Part shown: piece after piece, positions 24,958-33,588 of the stretch
Layout: each line of letters begins with the position of its first letter
How positions within the stretch are numbered: the first letter of the stretch is position 1
Translations under genes and position numbers: made by a program
Notes under the pieces: generated by a model
Told to the model about the DNA's origin: nothing
What the model saw: only the letters and a program-made list of their open reading frames with translations
Database searches by the model: none
Source of the DNA: Ramlibacter rhizophilus
Lineage (GTDB): Bacteria; Pseudomonadota; Gammaproteobacteria; Burkholderiales; Burkholderiaceae_C
DNA: 64,000 bases
NCBI RefSeq assembly: GCF_004681965.1
Contig: NZ_SMLL01000003.1
Span: 1-64,000 of the forward strand
Direction of reading: 5' to 3'

Positions 24958-25505
24958 CAGCTCTCCCCGCGCAGCGTGCGTTGCGACAGAACCCGCCGCA
25001 GGGCCGCACGCGATTCGGGCAGCGTGAGGCCGACGGTGGCGAAGTGCGTGAGCGCATCGACGATGCAGTAGGGGCACCAGGCCTTGTCCACCTTGGGCAT
25101 CTGCCAGAAGAGGTAGCGCGCGGCGGTGACGGCCTGCGCGCCGGCGAACAGCGTGGCCAGCAGCGGCAGCCAGGGATGGCGCGCGGGCCGGTCCCAGCCG
25201 CCCATGGAGGCCAGCACCATGTTGACGCCGTGGGTGGTGATGGCGATGGGGCTGTCGGGGCCGCCGTAGCTGTAGGCCTCCGGCGAGGAGTTCACCTGGC
25301 GGGTGTGGAAGTTGCCGCGCGGTGGATCGGGCAGGTTCTTCACCACGCCGGTCTGCAGCAGGGTGGTGGCGGCCATGGCCGCGATGCCCAGGAGCGAGAC
25401 GACGATGGTGGCGCGCCGCAGCGTGAGTGCGTCGTCCGCGCCTTCCTGCAGGTAGTAGCGCAAGGCCTGGGGCTCTTCGCCCAGGAGGGAGCTGAGGGTG
25501 GGCAT
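24957..25505 (-). CDS. VKOR-like membrane protein with a single CPYC motif
   Basis: A 182-residue protein with four TM segments that resembles vitamin K epoxide reductase-like proteins, which recycle disulfide-bond catalysts. The active-site-like WCPYCIVDALTHF lies near residue 145 at the start of TM4. There are no other cysteines in the protein, so the loop Cys pair that true VKORs use to pass electrons is missing. It is translated between the SDR (26 nt upstream) and the sterol-desaturase-family gene (1-nt overlap). Role uncertain; VKOR activity is unlikely in the classical form. Confidence 0.65.
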   Translation of the reverse strand: MPTLSSLLGEEPQALRYYLQEGADDALTLRRATIVVSLLGIAAMAATTLLQTGVVKNLPDPPRGNFHTRQVNSSPEAYSYGGPDSPIAITTHGVNMVLASMGGWDRPARHPWLPLLATLFAGAQAVTAARYLFWQMPKVDKAWCPYCIVDALTHFATVGLTLPESRAALRRVLSQRTLRGES

Positions 25506-25531
25506 GGGGGTCCTTGGAAGACGCGAAGGGG

Positions 25532-26548
25532 TCAACGCCGGCGCACGCCGGCGGCGGTGCCGGCGGCCACCAGCGTGAGGGCCAGCAGGCCGGCCGCGCA
25601 GGGCAGCAGCCAGGGCAGGTGCAGGTTCATGCGCTGGCTGGTGCTGTGCGGGCTGGCCTCCGCGTCGAAGCGGCCGTGCGCCGAGAAGTCGCCTGGCACC
25701 GGATCGAAGAGGTTGTCCTTGCGGTCGGCGGCCAGGGGCTCGTCCATCTGCTGGCCGTCGTAGGCCTTGTGCGCGAGGTAGTGGTCCATCAGCCCGGGGG
25801 CGAGCTTGTCGCCCCAGATGGCCATGGCGCTGGAGAAGGCCACGTAGGTTTCGCGGCGGCCAGTCTCCACGGTCTGCAGCACGGCGCGGGCCGGCACCTC
25901 GGGCTGGTAGATGGTGCCCAGGGGCTTGGGGTGGCCGGACATGCGGGTGCGGCACCACTCGAACTGCGGCGTGTTCACCGCGGGCAGCTCGACCATGCCG
26001 AGGTGGATGGCCGAGTTCTCGTAGATCAGCTCGGTGCGCAGCGACTCGGTGAAGCCGCGCACCGCGTGCTTGGCCCCGCAGTAGGGCGCCTGCAACGGGA
26101 TGGAGCGGTAGGCCAGGGCCGAGCCCACCTGCACGATGCTGCCGCGGTTGCGCGGGCGCATGCGCTTGAGCGCGGCCAGGCTGCCCCACACGGTGCCGTG
26201 GTAGCTCACCTCGGTGACGCGGCGGAACTCCTCGGGCTCGATCTGCTTGACGGGCGCCACGATGGTGACCATGGCGTTGTTGATCCACACGTCGATGGGA
26301 CCCAGCTCGCGCTCGGCGCGATCCGCCGCGGCCTCCACCTGGTCTTCATGGGCGACGTCGCAGGCGATGGCGATGGCCTGCCGCGCGCCCAGCCTCAGCA
26401 TCTCCGCGCGAGCCTGTTCCAGTCGCTGGGGCTCGCGTGCGAGCAGTGCGACGCTGGCGCCGCGGCGCGCGAATTCCTGGGCGATGGCGCGGCCCACGCC
26501 GGCGCTGGCGCCGGTGACCACGGCCACGGTATCGGGTCCGATCTTCAT
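25532..26548 (-). CDS. SDR-family oxidoreductase with C-terminal TM anchor
   Basis: A 338-residue classical short-chain dehydrogenase. The cofactor motif is TGASAGVGRAIA (about residues 12-23), followed by NNA in WINNAMVT, the catalytic Ser in VQVGSALAYRSIP and the YCGAK tetrad (Y and K about 153-157). Residues 250 onward form an extension with a final hydrophobic helix (LLPCAAGLLALTLVAAGTAA) ending in Arg residues, so the enzyme may be attached to the inner membrane. First gene of a three-gene unit with the VKOR-like and desaturase-family genes. ATG 26548 is preceded by GGGAGCATGC. Confidence 0.85.
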   Translation of the reverse strand: MKIGPDTVAVVTGASAGVGRAIAQEFARRGASVALLAREPQRLEQARAEMLRLGARQAIAIACDVAHEDQVEAAADRAERELGPIDVWINNAMVTIVAPVKQIEPEEFRRVTEVSYHGTVWGSLAALKRMRPRNRGSIVQVGSALAYRSIPLQAPYCGAKHAVRGFTESLRTELIYENSAIHLGMVELPAVNTPQFEWCRTRMSGHPKPLGTIYQPEVPARAVLQTVETGRRETYVAFSSAMAIWGDKLAPGLMDHYLAHKAYDGQQMDEPLAADRKDNLFDPVPGDFSAHGRFDAEASPHSTSQRMNLHLPWLLPCAAGLLALTLVAAGTAAGVRRR

Positions 26549-26667
26549 GCATGCTCCCTGGACAATGGGAACAAGCCTCCCACAGCCCACCCATGCGGCG
26601 GGGCGCTGCCCGGCACAACAGCGGGCAACTTGGGCAACGGGGTGTCAACCAGGAGTGGACAGAGGGC

Positions 26668-27642
26668 CTAGGGCAGCCGCGCGAAGAAGTCATTGAAGAT
26701 GCCGTCGCGGTCCACCGCATGGGCCTCGCGCATCAGCGCACGGCCGGGCGCGGCCTGCCAGCGCAGCGCATCGTCCACGGCCGGGGTGCGCAGCAGGCTG
26801 CTGGGCACCCAGGCGGGCTCCAGCAGCCAGGCGATGCAGATGAGGTCCCAGATCACCCAGCTGTGGCTGTCGGCGCGGGGGCGCCCGGTGATCGCCCACA
26901 AGGGGTTGTCGGTGAAGAGTGCATGCAGGTAGTCGCCGATGCGGCCGCGCCCGCGTACGTGCCGGTCCGCCTCGGCCCGCGAGAGGCGCAGCTGTGCGCC
27001 CACGTGGAAGCCGGGCAGGTAGACCAGGGGCACGCCGCTGTCCAGCAGCTGGCGCGTGGCGGGCAGGTCCTGCTCCAGGTTGAAGGAGTCGTTGACCTGC
27101 GGCGCGTGCGAGGGGTAGCCGCTGGTCCAGACCACCACGATGCGCCGGGCGATGTCGGGTGCGAGCAGCAGGGCGCTGGCGATGTTGGTGACGCAGCCCA
27201 GGGCCGCGACATAGAGCGGCTCACCGGGCGGGGTGGCGCGGGCGAGGGCGACGAGGTGCTCGGCGGCCTCGCTGCGCAGCGGCTTGCCGGGAGCCGGCAG
27301 GTAGCCGGGGCTGCCGGCGAAGACGCGGCCGCCGCTCGGCGCGTCCAGCAGCGAGAAGACCCGGTGGATCTCGTCGAGGCTGCGGCGCATGCCGAGCTCG
27401 GGCGTGCAGAACGGCGCCGCATCGTGTGGCGCGCGGGGGTACTGCGCGCGGCGGTGCGCGAAGGAAAAGGGCGCCGCATAGACCGCTTCGAGCCGCAGGC
27501 GCTCGGGCGCGCGCAGGGCCCAGGCCAGGGCGAATTGGTCGTCGATCTCGTTGGCGGCGTCGGTGTCGATGACCAGGCGCACCGGGCCGGTGGGCGGCGC
27601 CAGGCGGGCGGTGGTCCAGTCGTCGTCAGGGGTGGGCGTCAT
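26668..27642 (-). CDS. Inosine-uridine-preferring nucleoside hydrolase family
   Basis: A 324-residue member of the nucleoside N-ribohydrolase family, which cleaves the glycosidic bond of nucleosides with a calcium-bound aspartate cluster. The N-terminal signature is VIDTDAANEIDDQFAL (about residues 24-39). The family usually has DTDxGxDD; the variant DTDAANEIDD keeps the aspartates and is known in divergent members. The later asparagine/acid region VNDSFNLEQDLPA and the final acid pair (HSWVIWDL) are present. It overlaps the glycosyltransferase fusion gene by 4 nt (ATGA). It may act on an unusual nucleoside made or used by its operon. Confidence 0.8.
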   Translation of the reverse strand: MTPTPDDDWTTARLAPPTGPVRLVIDTDAANEIDDQFALAWALRAPERLRLEAVYAAPFSFAHRRAQYPRAPHDAAPFCTPELGMRRSLDEIHRVFSLLDAPSGGRVFAGSPGYLPAPGKPLRSEAAEHLVALARATPPGEPLYVAALGCVTNIASALLLAPDIARRIVVVWTSGYPSHAPQVNDSFNLEQDLPATRQLLDSGVPLVYLPGFHVGAQLRLSRAEADRHVRGRGRIGDYLHALFTDNPLWAITGRPRADSHSWVIWDLICIAWLLEPAWVPSSLLRTPAVDDALRWQAAPGRALMREAHAVDRDGIFNDFFARLP

Positions 27643-29030
27643 GGCCGGGTTCCGGTGGCGGGGTGTTCGTGCAGCGTGAGCAGCGCCTGCCAGCGCTGCC
27701 AGTCGGCCGGTTCGTCCACGTCCCACAGTGCCGGCAGCTCCGCCCAGCGCCAGCCCCCGGCGCGCAGCCGCTCGCGCGTCTGGGCCGCGACGGCGTCCGT
27801 GCTCCAGGCGATGCCGGGCTCGAACAAGGTCGGCAGGGGGATGCGCATACCGACGAGCACGTAGCCGCCGTCTTCGGCCGGCACCAGCACCGCGTCATGG
27901 TCGCCCAGGACGCGTGCGGCGGCCTGCAGCAGGCCCGGCGAGAGTAGCGGGCAGTCCGTTCCGACGATCAGTAGCGGCAGGGCGGGACGCTCCTCGAAGT
28001 GCCGCTGCATGGCCGCGAGCAGGCGCGCGCCGAGGTCCCCCTCGGGCTGCGCATGCAGGCGCACCCGCGGCTCGCGCGACAGCGCGCGGAAGCTGCGGTG
28101 ATGGGTGGACGGCGCGCACCAGAGGTCCACCTCACCGAGCCGGCTGGCCAGCGCCGCGCGCACGGTCGTGCCCAGCAGGCGCCGCTGAGCGCGCGCGGCC
28201 TGCGCGGCGCCCAGCAGCGGGATGAGGCGCGTCTTCGCGAAACCGGGCAGCGGCGCCTTGGCGAGCACGGCGACGGCGGCGCTGTGCAGCGGCGGCGCAG
28301 GCGCGTAGCCGTAGTCGCGGGCGAGCATCGCCGCATCGGCGCCCAGGGCATGGCGCGCGCGCAGCCACCACATGAGCGCAATGGTGCGCAGCACGCCGTG
28401 GCGCTCCCAGCGGCGCCCCGAGGTGTGCACCGGGCTGCCGATGCAGGCCGGCCGTCCCACCGCGCGCAGCAGCCGGGCGCTGAGGTCCACGTCTTCCATG
28501 AGCGGCTGCGCGGTAAAGCCGCCGAGCTGCTCGAAGACGCTGCGGCGCACGAACATGGCCTGGTCGCCGGTGGCGATGCCGCCCAGGCGCGAGCGCAGGT
28601 TCATCAGGCCCTGCACCACGCGCAGCAGCGGGTGCCTGCCCTCGATACGAACGTCGAAGCGGCCCCAGTGCCGGCCCGGGGCCAGCGCGGCGCGCAGGCG
28701 CAGGTCGGCGTCCGCAGGCGGCAGGGTGTCGGCGTGCAGGAACATGAGCAGCTCGCCCTGGAATCCGGCGGCGCCGGCGTTCATCTGCACGGCGCGGCCC
28801 CGCGCGCAAGCGAGCACGCGGTCGGCGTGGCGGCAGGCGATGGCCCAGCTGGCGTCGGTGCTGCCGCCATCGACCACCACCACCTCGGCGCCGCGCGCAC
28901 GCAGGGGCTGCACGGCCCGCAGGGTCGCGGGCAACGCGGCGGCTTCGTCCAGCACGGGAATGACGATGCGCAGTCCGGCGGCCCGGGGATCGCCGAGGGC
29001 GGGCGCGCCCAGGAAGTCCGGTCCGCTCAT
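27639..29030 (-). CDS. TIGR04283-TIGR04282 fused glycosyltransferase
   Basis: A 463-residue protein joining two GT-A domains. Residues about 20-235 are a TIGR04283 domain (IPVLDEAAALP, DGGSTDAS, ARGRAVQMNAGAAG, FLHADTLPP). Residues about 245-455 are a TIGR04282/DUF2064 domain (AKAPLPGFAKTRLIPLLG, GTDCPLLSPG, PAEDGGYVLVGM, LWDVDEPADW). In other genomes these are separate neighbouring genes, so this is a real fusion, open without a frameshift. ATG 29030 overlaps the phosphotransferase stop, and its own stop overlaps the nucleoside hydrolase start. Predicted to transfer or activate sugar moieties; product unknown. Confidence 0.88.
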   Translation of the reverse strand: MSGPDFLGAPALGDPRAAGLRIVIPVLDEAAALPATLRAVQPLRARGAEVVVVDGGSTDASWAIACRHADRVLACARGRAVQMNAGAAGFQGELLMFLHADTLPPADADLRLRAALAPGRHWGRFDVRIEGRHPLLRVVQGLMNLRSRLGGIATGDQAMFVRRSVFEQLGGFTAQPLMEDVDLSARLLRAVGRPACIGSPVHTSGRRWERHGVLRTIALMWWLRARHALGADAAMLARDYGYAPAPPLHSAAVAVLAKAPLPGFAKTRLIPLLGAAQAARAQRRLLGTTVRAALASRLGEVDLWCAPSTHHRSFRALSREPRVRLHAQPEGDLGARLLAAMQRHFEERPALPLLIVGTDCPLLSPGLLQAAARVLGDHDAVLVPAEDGGYVLVGMRIPLPTLFEPGIAWSTDAVAAQTRERLRAGGWRWAELPALWDVDEPADWQRWQALLTLHEHPATGTRP

Positions 29031-30097
29031 GGCCGCAGGGCGTCCTCCAGGGCGGCGAACTCGTGCGTCAGGTGCAGCACCACGTCTTCCAAGAGGTAGT
29101 GGTCCACGCGTTCGCGCACATGGGCCACCAGGGCGGTGGAGCTGCGCTGGGCCGACCAGTCCTCCCCGCGGTCCAGCGGGTCGGGCGCGCGATCCGAGAG
29201 CACGCGCCACTTGGCGCACCAGCTCACCGACCACAGCCACATGGCGCGCCGCAGCGGCGCGTGCCAGGGCCGCGCGGCGGCGGCCAGGGGCGCTTCGGCG
29301 CGCGCTTCCCAGGCTTCGTAGAAGGCGAGCACTTCGCCCGGCGACAGGACGGCGTGGCTGCCCTGGTCCCAGGTGGTGGAGGTGTAGAGCGTGGCATGCG
29401 CCAGGTCCAGGCCCGGGGCGCCGTAGCGGCATTTCTCCAGGTCCACCAGCACCGCGCTGCCGTCGGCGCGCACCAGGAAGTTGCCGGGGTGGCTGTCGAA
29501 GGCGATGAGGCGCACCGGCGGTCGCGGGGTCCGAGCGAGCTGCCCGCGCAGCTGCTCCAGCTGGGCGCTGATCGTGCGCCGCACGGCCGGCGCGAGCGCG
29601 GCGGCGTCGAGGTGGCGCGCCTGCTGCGCGATTTCCTCCCACAGGGCCTGCAGCGGGTCGGCCGGTGCGAGCAGCGGCTCGCGCGCAGCCGGCTCGGGCA
29701 GGGGCAGGCGGTGCAGGCGGGCCAGCGCGTCGGCGATGGCGGGCAACTCGCCGGGCAGGCGCGCGCTGTGGCCGGGCACCTCCTCGACCAGCAACGCCCC
29801 GCGCGGCAGCCAGCCCGACACCGGCAGCACGGCGGCCAGGCGCGGCGTGCGCGCAGAGGCGAAGGCGCGTTCGAAGCAGGCCCGCTGGAAGCGCAGGTTG
29901 GCCTCGGGCGCGAGGCCGAGCTGGCTCTGCTTGGGGATGCGCGCAAGCAGGCCGGTGCCGACGAGCCGGACGTGCTCGTGCGCCAGGCCCTTGTCGGGAA
30001 GGGGCTCCAGGCGGGCGTGCTGCCAGGGCGAGCGGGCGTGCGCCAGCGCAGCCGACAGCGCGGCCAGCAGGGCGGGGGTGGCGTGCGGATCGCTCAT
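29027..30097 (-). CDS. Phosphotransferase (APH/choline kinase-like)
   Basis: A 356-residue kinase-like protein of the aminoglycoside phosphotransferase/choline kinase fold. A catalytic loop variant is visible in LIAFDSHPGNFLVRADGSAV (D...N, about residues 205-224), followed by the metal-binding LVDLEKCRYGAPGLDLA, equivalent to the DFE/DWE motif. The N-lobe glycine loop is weak. The open frame extends far upstream (to 32506) but only antisense to the FAD-oxidoreductase gene. ATG 30097 gives the family opening. First gene of the coupled operon with the GT fusion and nucleoside hydrolase. Substrate probably a sugar, choline-like or nucleoside alcohol. Confidence 0.8.
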   Translation of the reverse strand: MSDPHATPALLAALSAALAHARSPWQHARLEPLPDKGLAHEHVRLVGTGLLARIPKQSQLGLAPEANLRFQRACFERAFASARTPRLAAVLPVSGWLPRGALLVEEVPGHSARLPGELPAIADALARLHRLPLPEPAAREPLLAPADPLQALWEEIAQQARHLDAAALAPAVRRTISAQLEQLRGQLARTPRPPVRLIAFDSHPGNFLVRADGSAVLVDLEKCRYGAPGLDLAHATLYTSTTWDQGSHAVLSPGEVLAFYEAWEARAEAPLAAAARPWHAPLRRAMWLWSVSWCAKWRVLSDRAPDPLDRGEDWSAQRSSTALVAHVRERVDHYLLEDVVLHLTHEFAALEDALRP

Positions 30098-30175
30098 GCG
30101 AAGGTGGATTCGGCAAACTCGCGGCAAGGTTACCCGGGCGGTAACCTTTGCGGCACCGCCGCGAATGAGTGCCCG

Positions 30176-32338
30176 ATGCGCCGATCCAAACTCGTCCTCG
30201 TCCTGCTGCTGCTGGCGGCCATCGTCCTGTTCTTCTCGCTCGACGCGGGGCGCTACCTCAGCCTGGACGCCCTGCGCAGCGCACAGGCCGGGCTGCAGGC
30301 CCAGGTGGCGGCCCGCCCGCTGGCCTCGGCCGGGCTCTACTTCCTGCTCTACGTGGCCGTCACGGGCCTGTCGCTGCCGGGGGCGGCGCTGCTCACGCTC
30401 GCGGGCGGCGCGCTCTTCGGCCTGCTGTGGGGCACGCTCATCGTCTCCTTTGCCTCCAGCCTGGGGGCGCTGCTGGCCTTCCTGATCGCGCGCTTCCTGC
30501 TGCAGGACGCCGTGCAGGCCCGCTTCGGGCGCCGCCTGGGTGAGATCGACGCCGGCCTGCAGCGCGACGGGGCGCTGTACCTCTTCACGCTGCGGCTGGT
30601 GCCGCTGGTGCCCTTCTTCCTCGTGAACCTGCTGATGGGACTGACCCGGATGCGCGCGCTCACCTTCTATGCGGTGAGCCAGCTGGGCATGCTGCCGGGC
30701 ACCCTGGTGTACGTGAACGCGGGCACGCAGCTCGCCAGCGTGGAGTCGCTGGGCGGCCTTCTGAGCGTGCGGGTGCTGGGCGCCTTCGTGCTGCTGGCGA
30801 TCTTCCCCTGGCTGGCGCGCGCGGGCCTGGCGGCCTGGCGGCGCCGGCGCGTGTATGCGCGCTGGCGCGGGCGCAAGCCCCGGCGCTTCGACCGCAACCT
30901 GGTCGTGATCGGCGCCGGCGCGGCCGGGCTGGTGTCGGCGTATCTGGCGGCCGCCTTGAAGGCCAAGGTCACGCTGGTGGAGTCGCACAAGATGGGCGGC
31001 GACTGCCTCAACTACGGCTGCGTGCCCAGCAAGACCCTGATCCGCAGCGCGCGCCTGGCGCACCAGATGCGCCACGCCGGGCACTGGGGCGGCGAAGCGG
31101 TGGCGCCGACTTTTTCCTTCGCGCGGGTGATGGCGCGCGTGCGCGAGGTGATCCGCGCCATCGAGCCGCACGACAGCGTGGCGCGCTACACCGGCCTGGG
31201 CGCGGACGTGGTGGCAGGCCACGCCCGCCTGCTGGACCCGTGGACGGTGGAGATCACGCCTTCGGACGGCGGCCCCGTGCGGCGCCTGGCCACGCGCAGC
31301 GTGGTGATCGCGGCCGGGGCGCAGCCGCTGGTGCCGCCGCTGCCCGGGCTGAAGGAGGTGGGCTTCCTCACCAGCGACACGATGTGGGAGGCCTTCGAGC
31401 GCCTGGATGCGCCGCCGCGGCGCCTGGCCATCCTGGGCGGCGGCCCCATCGGCTGCGAGCTGGCGCAGGCCCTGGCGCGGCTGGGCTCGCAGGTCACGCA
31501 GGTGGAAATGGCGCCACGCCTGCTGCTGCGCGAGGACGACGAGGTGTCGGCCCTGGTGCGCACGGCGCTGGAGGCCGACGGCGTGCAGGTGCTCACGGGC
31601 CACGAGGCGCTGCGCTGCGAGCGGCAGGGGGACGAGAAGCGGCTCTGGGTGCGCGGCGCAGCCGGCGAGCGCGCCATCGAGTTCGATGCGCTGGTCTGCG
31701 CCGTGGGCCGCCGCGCGCGGCTGGCCGGCTACGGCCTGGAGGAGCTGGGCATCCCGGCCGAGCGCACGGTGCAGGCCAACGAGTACCTGGAGACGCTCTA
31801 CCCCAACATCTACGCGGCGGGGGACGTGGCCGGCCCCTGGCAGTTCACCCACACCGCCGCGCACCAGGCCTGGTACGCCACCGTCAACGCGCTCTTCGGA
31901 AGCCTGCGGCGCTTCAAGGTGGATGCGCGCGTCATTCCCGCCGTGACCTTCACTGACCCGGAGGTGGCCCGCGTGGGTTTGAACGAGCGCGAGGCGCGCG
32001 AGCAGGGCGTGCCCTTCGAAGTCACGCGCTATGCGTTGGGCGAGCTGGACCGCGCCATCGCCGAAGGCGAGACGCAGGGCTTCGTGAAGGTGCTCACGGT
32101 GCCGGGCAAGGACCGCATCCTCGGGGCCACGGTGGTGGGCGCGCATGCCGGCGAGCTGCTCGCCGAGTGGGTGCTGGCCATGAAGCATGGCCTGGGCCTG
32201 AACAAGGTGCTGGGCACGCTGCACGCCTACCCGACCTTTGCCGAGGCCAACAAGTACGCGGCGGGCGAGTGGCGCCGCGCCCACCAGCCGGCCTGGGCGC
32301 TGCGCCTGCTGCAGCGGTGGCACGCATGGAGGCTGTGA
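30176..32338 (+). CDS. VTT/TMEM64 membrane domain fused to FAD disulfide oxidoreductase
   Basis: A 720-residue fusion. Residues about 1-225 form a TVP38/TMEM64 (VTT, SNARE-associated) membrane domain with a signal anchor, GAALLTLAGGALFGLLWGT and PLVPFFLVNLLMGLTRM. Residues about 240-720 form a mercuric/dihydrolipoamide reductase-like enzyme: FAD motif VIGAGAAGLVSAYLA, redox pair CLNYGC, NAD(P) motif ILGGGPIGCELA, second FAD motif YAAGDVAGP and dimer-interface HAYPTFAEANKYAAG. Tyr replaces the catalytic His of lipoamide dehydrogenases there. The MerA cysteine tail is absent. Divergent from the phosphotransferase operon by 78 nt. Probably a membrane-tethered electron-transfer enzyme. Confidence 0.88.
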   Translation: MRRSKLVLVLLLLAAIVLFFSLDAGRYLSLDALRSAQAGLQAQVAARPLASAGLYFLLYVAVTGLSLPGAALLTLAGGALFGLLWGTLIVSFASSLGALLAFLIARFLLQDAVQARFGRRLGEIDAGLQRDGALYLFTLRLVPLVPFFLVNLLMGLTRMRALTFYAVSQLGMLPGTLVYVNAGTQLASVESLGGLLSVRVLGAFVLLAIFPWLARAGLAAWRRRRVYARWRGRKPRRFDRNLVVIGAGAAGLVSAYLAAALKAKVTLVESHKMGGDCLNYGCVPSKTLIRSARLAHQMRHAGHWGGEAVAPTFSFARVMARVREVIRAIEPHDSVARYTGLGADVVAGHARLLDPWTVEITPSDGGPVRRLATRSVVIAAGAQPLVPPLPGLKEVGFLTSDTMWEAFERLDAPPRRLAILGGGPIGCELAQALARLGSQVTQVEMAPRLLLREDDEVSALVRTALEADGVQVLTGHEALRCERQGDEKRLWVRGAAGERAIEFDALVCAVGRRARLAGYGLEELGIPAERTVQANEYLETLYPNIYAAGDVAGPWQFTHTAAHQAWYATVNALFGSLRRFKVDARVIPAVTFTDPEVARVGLNEREAREQGVPFEVTRYALGELDRAIAEGETQGFVKVLTVPGKDRILGATVVGAHAGELLAEWVLAMKHGLGLNKVLGTLHAYPTFAEANKYAAGEWRRAHQPAWALRLLQRWHAWRL

Positions 32339-32339
32339 C

Positions 32340-33065
32340 ATGAACCGGCGCCACGCGCTCGCGAGCGTCACGCTGGCCTCCATCGGCTGGCGCGCCTCGC
32401 ACGCCCAGGCGGCCTGGGACCCGCCGCCTTTCTCCGGCGCACCGCTGGGGCCCGGAATCCCTCCCGGGTGGGTCCACGAGACGCTGCCGCGCGTGGAGCG
32501 TGCCAACGACTACGCCGTGGTGTTGCAGGAAGGCGAGCGCGTGCTGCAAGTCACGTCGCGGTCCTCGGCCTCGTCCTTGCTCGCTTCCGCGCGCCTGCCG
32601 CCGGGCGGCGACGCGCGCCTGCGCTGGCGCTGGAAGGTCTCGCACGCGCTGCCGGCCTCGGACCTGCGGCACAAGCCGGGCGACGACTGGTCGGCGCGCC
32701 TCTACGTCCTCTTCGACCTGCCGCTGGAACGCCTGGGCCTGGGCGAGCGCCTGGCCATCGGCGCGGCGCGTGCGCTCTCGGGCCGGCCCGTGCCGGCGGC
32801 GGCCCTGTGCTACGTGTGGGGCCAGGCGCAGCCGGCGGGGACGACTGGCTGGAATCCCTTCACGGACCGCGTGCGCATGGTCGTCCTGGACAGCGGCGAC
32901 CGGCACGCCGGCCAGTGGCGCCTGCACGAGCGCAATCTGCGCCGCGACTGGGCCGAAGCCTTTCCGGGCGAGATGCCGCATGTCGCGGCGGTGGCCGTCG
33001 GCAGCGACACGGACAACAGCGGCGGCGAGGTGCAGGCGTGGTTCGGGGATGTGAGCTGGGGGTAG
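32340..33065 (+). CDS. DUF3047 secreted protein
   Basis: A 241-residue protein starting one base after the FAD-oxidoreductase stop, so it is co-translated. The N-terminus (MNRRHALASVTLASIGWRAS, AQA) is a signal peptide, possibly Tat-like because of the RR. The mature domain is DUF3047: a beta-sandwich-like sequence with LRWRWKVSHALPASDLRHK and DDWSARLYVLFD near residues 98-130, then CYVWGQAQPAGTTGWNPFTD. Function unknown; the family is often found near redox enzymes and glycosyltransferases in betaproteobacteria. A dispersed repeat follows its stop. Confidence 0.78.
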   Translation: MNRRHALASVTLASIGWRASHAQAAWDPPPFSGAPLGPGIPPGWVHETLPRVERANDYAVVLQEGERVLQVTSRSSASSLLASARLPPGGDARLRWRWKVSHALPASDLRHKPGDDWSARLYVLFDLPLERLGLGERLAIGAARALSGRPVPAAALCYVWGQAQPAGTTGWNPFTDRVRMVVLDSGDRHAGQWRLHERNLRRDWAEAFPGEMPHVAAVAVGSDTDNSGGEVQAWFGDVSWG

Positions 33066-33069
33066 GAAC

Positions 33070-33177
33070 ATCTTGCCCCTTCCCCCACTGGGGGAAGGCC
33101 GGGATGGGGCTCGGGAGAAGCGGTGCGGTCGGCGCGCGGCCCCCACCCCGGCCCTCCCCCAGAGGGGGAGGGGGCGC
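33070..33177. repeat. Dispersed GC-rich intergenic palindrome, copy C
   Basis: The left arm carries CCCCACTGGGGGAAGGCCGG. The right arm carries GCCCCCACCCCGGCCCTCCC, then AGAGGGGGAGG. Same design as copies at 7556-7672 and 10332-10432. It occupies the whole interval between the convergent DUF3047 gene and the VapC gene and could terminate both transcripts. Confidence 0.65.
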
Positions 33178-33588
33178 TTATCGTCCCGAGCCGCCGACGG
33201 CCTGTGCGCCTTGTACCTTCGCGGCGCGCTTGTCGAAGGTATAGAGCGGCGCCTGTCCGGCCTGCTCCGCGAGCGCGACGTGGAGGCAGTCGGCGAAGTC
33301 GGCCGGTCCCTCGCGATACAGCTGCAGTGCGATTTCCAGTGCGTGTTCCGATTCGAAGGTCAACTCGGCAGCCGCGAGCAGGCTGGCCAGTACCTGGGTG
33401 ACTTCATCCTTGCCCAGCTCGTAGCTTGCGCGCAGCACCCACTCGAGTTCCAGCGTGACCGTCACAGGAACGAACAGCGCCTGGTCGGCCGCGATGCACG
33501 CTTCGATGAGCCGTTTGGCTGCGGCCAGCTGCGCGCCGTCGTCGCGAACCAGGTAGCGGACGAGGACATTGGTGTCGAGCGCGGGCAT
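33178..33588 (-). CDS. vapC: PIN-domain toxin, VapC family
   Basis: A 136-residue PIN-domain ribonuclease, the toxin of a type II toxin-antitoxin pair. The acidic metal-binding residues are present: D5 in ALDTNVLVRYL, a Glu in TLELEWVLR (about 47-49) and the aspartates of GPADFADCLHVALA (about 96-101). VapC toxins usually cut tRNA or rRNA. It overlaps the antitoxin gene by one base (TGATG), with the antitoxin first, the usual order for vapBC. Confidence 0.88.
   Translation of the reverse strand: MPALDTNVLVRYLVRDDGAQLAAAKRLIEACIAADQALFVPVTVTLELEWVLRASYELGKDEVTQVLASLLAAAELTFESEHALEIALQLYREGPADFADCLHVALAEQAGQAPLYTFDKRAAKVQGAQAVGGSGR

Noticed and set aside
29027-32506. Extended 1159-codon frame joined to the phosphotransferase
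   Set aside because: Everything upstream of 30097 is antisense to the VTT-FAD oxidoreductase gene and has no family similarity.
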